Shown here piece by piece: positions 61,215 through 64,000 of a stretch of DNA of 64,000 nucleotides (the first letter of the stretch is position 1; each line of letters starts with the position of its first letter). Origin of the DNA: Azolla caroliniana (taxonomy: Eukaryota; Polypodiophyta); assembly GCA_043228905.1 (NCBI GenBank), contig JBHGNT010000011.1, positions 14,508,001 to 14,572,000 on the forward strand. The letters run 5' to 3'. The notes under the pieces were generated by a model. That model saw only the letters and a list, made by a program, of their open reading frames with translations. It had not been told where the DNA came from and made no database searches. Made by a program: the position numbers and the translations under genes.

Positions 61215-62793
61215 GAACTTCATCATTGACAATCTTCAAGTCAAGGATAGGAAGTATGGCAAAGTTTTCTTCTTAGATAGAAAAGTTGGACAAGCACAAC
61301 TATCAACCATGGAAGTTTCAAATGCGAAATTACTTGATTGGTAAGAATTTGTGGGGTTTCATTATAGGAACAGAAGTTAAGCCTTTCATGCATGCCACTA
61401 ATCTGATAAAAGAACAAATAAGAAACTTTAATCGATGGAATGAGAAGAATAAGATGGTTATGTTGTGTTATCACAAAATATATCGAATTCTATGATTGGG
61501 CATATTTAAGATCTCAAGTCATAAAAGGAGGTATGGGATAGTCTTTAAAGATTATATACTTCTACGATGAAAGCTAGAAAAAATCCATTAAAAAATGAGT
61601 TGAATAATTAGAAGAAATCAACACCAATGTCAGTTAATGATTTTGTTTTGAAAATAAAATATGTGTCAGATACTTTATCATTATCATCTATTGGAAGTCT
61701 AACTGATAATGATGACTTTTACATTTACATTGAATGGATTAAGAGAAGATAATAAATGGCAGCCTTTCATTACTTCTATTTATGCTAGAGATGCATTACC
61801 AAACTTTGAACAATTAGTTTCACTTATGATTACAAAGGTATTGAACTTGCAAGGCTCATCCTCTCGTTTAGATCAATTGTAAGTGTTTTATGCAGGATCA
61901 AAAGGTAAAGGTAGAAATAATCAGAGGAAGAGGAAGGAATAACTCTTCACAATCATCGCAACATCGACTACTATCAACAGCAAAATCAACATCAAAACCA
62001 AACTCAAAATTTCAGAGGTGGTACATGACGGTTCTATGCTCAAAGAGGCGGGTTTGATGGAGGTGGGAATACATGTATGATGTTACATTTGTGGTAAGCT
62101 TGCCACTATGCAAATCAATGTTTTCATAGAAACAATCAAAAGAATAGTAATTGATACACAAGATGATGAAAAATTTACTTATCATGAGTCACATAGCAAG
62201 TAATAATGCCGATCAAGATAGAAATTGGTATATTGATAGTGGATGTTCATGGTTATTTTCAGATTGGTGATGATATTAAGCATAGTATACAACACATTGG
62301 TAATAGACCTTTACAAAGTGCTTATGATACAAGAAATTATTTGTTCGATGTGTTGCACGTTCCTACAATTACAGAAAATCTAATATTTGTAGGACAAGTT
62401 GTAGAATGAGGGTTGCAAATAAGATTCACACATAGAGGATGCTTTGTAGAAGATCGTAGTAAAGGATTCAAATTGATTGCTAAAGAAGACAAAGAAGGTA
62501 GATTGTTTACAATGGATGTTGATAGTTCAAATCCTTTTCATATGATAACAAAAAATTGCAAAAATAGATTTATGGCATAAACGAATTGGCCATGTTAACA
62601 TATGTGCATAAATTGAAAAATATACAATCAAATGGTCTAGTTATTGGTTTGCCAATATTTAAGGATAAGAATATGTTATATATATGTGAAGCTTGTCAAT
62701 TTGGGAAACAAGTGAGATTCTCGTTTAATAAGGAAAGTGTGAGGAGTACATATGCTTTACAATTGATACATACAAATGTAAGGGGCCCAACAA

Positions 62794-63020
62794 AAGAAAC
62801 ATCAATTGGAGGTAATAGATATTATGTTAAATTCATTGATGATTTTACAAGGAAAGTTTGGATTTATTTTATGAAGAAAAAGTTTAATGTATTACGCTAT
62901 TCAAAAATCAAGAAACATCAATTGGAGGTAATCGATATTCTGTTAAATTCATTGATGATTTTACAAGGAAAGTTTGGATTTATTTTATGAAGAATTAGTC
63001 TAATGTATTACACTATTTCA
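62794..63020. repeat. Tandem duplication, 116-bp period, in copia integrase
   Basis: aagaaacatcaattggaggt occurs at 62794 and 62910, each followed by the stretch encoding the FIDDFTRKVWIYF block. The copies are nearly identical, indicating a late duplication in a non-coding relic. The sequence tattcaaaaatcaag near its junction recurs at about 63643, after the satellite block. Confidence 0.92.
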
Positions 63021-63022
63021 AG

Positions 63023-63645
63023 ACGATTCTCATGCACTCTTGTCTACGCCCTCCTCAACTTTGCTTTTTTCTTCATGTCTCTCGCTGTGAGTTTCAAAAT
63101 CATGATTTTTTAACTCCATGTTATAGAGCATGTCATTAGTTTCAATTTGCATGTTTGAACACAAAAATCCGATATCACACGAGCCATGTATGAACATTTT
63201 CATTTAGTCATGCGTTCTTGTCTACGCCCTCCTCAACTTTGCTTTTTTCTTGATGTCTCTCGCCGTGAGTTTCAAATTCATCATTTTTTAACTCCATGTT
63301 ATAGAGTGTGTCGTTAGCTTCGATTCGCACGTTTGAACACAAAAATCCGATATCACACGAGCCATGTATGAACATTTTCATTTAATCACACGCTCTTGTC
63401 TATGTCGTCCTCAACTTTGCTTTTTTCTTGATATCTCTCGCCTTGAGTTTCAAAATGATGATTTTTTAACTCCATGTTATAGAGTGCGTCGTTAGCTTCG
63501 ATTCACATGTTTGAACACAAAAATCCGATATGACACGGGCCAGGTATGAACATTTTCCGATACTCACGCGCTCTTGTTTACGATGTCCTCAACTTTGCTT
63601 TTTTGTTCATGTCTCTTGCCCTAAGTTTCAAAATCATGATATTCA
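63023..63645. repeat. 178-bp tandem satellite, about 3.5 copies, inside copia
   Basis: The phrase tgtctacgccctcctcaact and its variants start at 63041, 63219, 63397 and 63575, an exact 178-bp period. Units share ctcaactttgcttttttcttcatgtctctcgc, actccatgttatagag and caaaaatccgatatcacacgagcc, with a few substitutions each. The fourth copy is cut after about 65 bp. It replaces the middle of the integrase and codes for nothing recognisable. Confidence 0.95.
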
Positions 63646-64000
63646 AAAATCAAGTTTAAAAGGAGTCTAGTGCAAACATCAAAATCTCGAGGTCAGATGG
63701 AGTGCATATAATAACACCCGAAGAAGAATGGTCTACTAGAAAACCAGACTTGTCACACTTAAGAATATTTGGTTGTGTATGTTATTTTCATATACCGAGT
63801 GAATTAAGGAGTAAGTTGATGCAAAGTTTGAAAAATGTATATTTGTTGGTTATTCCTTTGATCAAAAGGGATTTGGGTGCTATAATCCAATTACAAAAGA
63901 GCTTTGAGTGAGTAGAGATGTTGTTTTTGATGAGTTAGTTTCTTGGTATGAAAATCGTAACAAGTTGTAGATACATGAATTTGGAGAAAGAAAATAACCT

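Larger units (their letters stand above)
61215..64000 (+). pseudogene. Ty1-copia gag-pol remnant (runs off the window)
   Basis: In order: gag (LDKHNYQPWKFQMRNYLIGK from 61286), a zinc knuckle near 62081-62125 (CYICGK..., one base deleted before the histidine), protease WYIDSGCS (DSG at 62235-62243), the pre-integrase block VLHVPTITENLIFVGQ and DLWHKRIGHVN, then integrase core LQLIHTNVRGPTKETSIGG and YYVKFIDDFTRKVWIYF. The aspartate expected in HTD is asparagine, so the integrase would be inactive. After a 116-bp duplication and a satellite block, the later integrase/connector resumes with RKPDLSHLRIFGC and ends near VSRDVVFDELVSWYE. The middle of the integrase is missing. Several frameshifts and stops (for example tga at 62407-62409). 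A long-dead copy. Confidence 0.88.

Noticed and set aside
63023-63645. CRISPR-like regular repeats
   Set aside because: The 178-bp units are contiguous with no repeat/spacer alternation, and the context is a plant retrotransposon.

Overview
This window is nuclear DNA of a land plant, almost certainly a seed plant. It has spliced genes with GT-AG introns of about 80-1200 bp, plant-specific families, long AT-rich intergenic stretches, many (GA)n and (CATA)n microsatellites, and degenerate LINE and Ty1-copia elements. The species cannot be named from sequence alone. An angiosperm fits best, and an early-diverging lineage is possible but only a guess.

Layout. 1-16.6 kb is gene-free: a SINE-like scrap, a degenerate minisatellite, a heat-shock-element cluster with a TATA box, a perfect 56-bp palindrome at 7.8 kb, a 5'-truncated L1-type LINE (10.1-12.7 kb) split by a small DNA transposon, a copia RNase H relic and large microsatellites. 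16.7-19.3 kb (+) is a two-exon LRR receptor-like kinase of the atypical (pseudokinase) LRR-III type. 19.3-27.5 kb is gene-free. 27.5-32.3 kb (-) is a ten-exon gene for a leucine-zipper plus DUF547 protein (MIP1-like), 584 aa as reconstructed. 33.8-44.4 kb holds LINE relics on the minus strand, including two large units (LINE-B, LINE-C) lying head to tail. Each unit ends in the same small hairpin, and LINE-B is interrupted by a 530-bp hAT-like element. 44.9-47.6 kb (+) is an intronless SUV3/DExH18-type mitochondrial RNA helicase. 49.1-55.5 kb (-) is a 12-coding-exon glutathione synthetase with a U12-type AT-AC intron and a 502-bp fold-back element in another intron. 57-60 kb is gene-free. 59.9-61.0 kb (+) is a second L1-type LINE fragment. 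61.1-64 kb (+) is a decayed Ty1-copia element carrying a 178-bp tandem satellite inside its pol region.

The four host genes (receptor-like pseudokinase, DUF547 protein, SUV3 helicase, glutathione synthetase) have no obvious shared pathway. They are independent genes spaced by transposon-rich DNA; SUV3 and glutathione synthetase are convergent. All four have a GA/CT dinucleotide tract near their 5' end. The most notable observations are the covarying 3' hairpin shared by the LINEs, the fold-back element and the AT-AC intron in the glutathione synthetase gene, the 178-bp satellite inside the copia element, and an 18-bp LINE-tail insertion with a 17-bp target duplication.

Exon boundaries were worked out by hand from splice signals, reading frame and family alignment recalled from knowledge. 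No database search was run.
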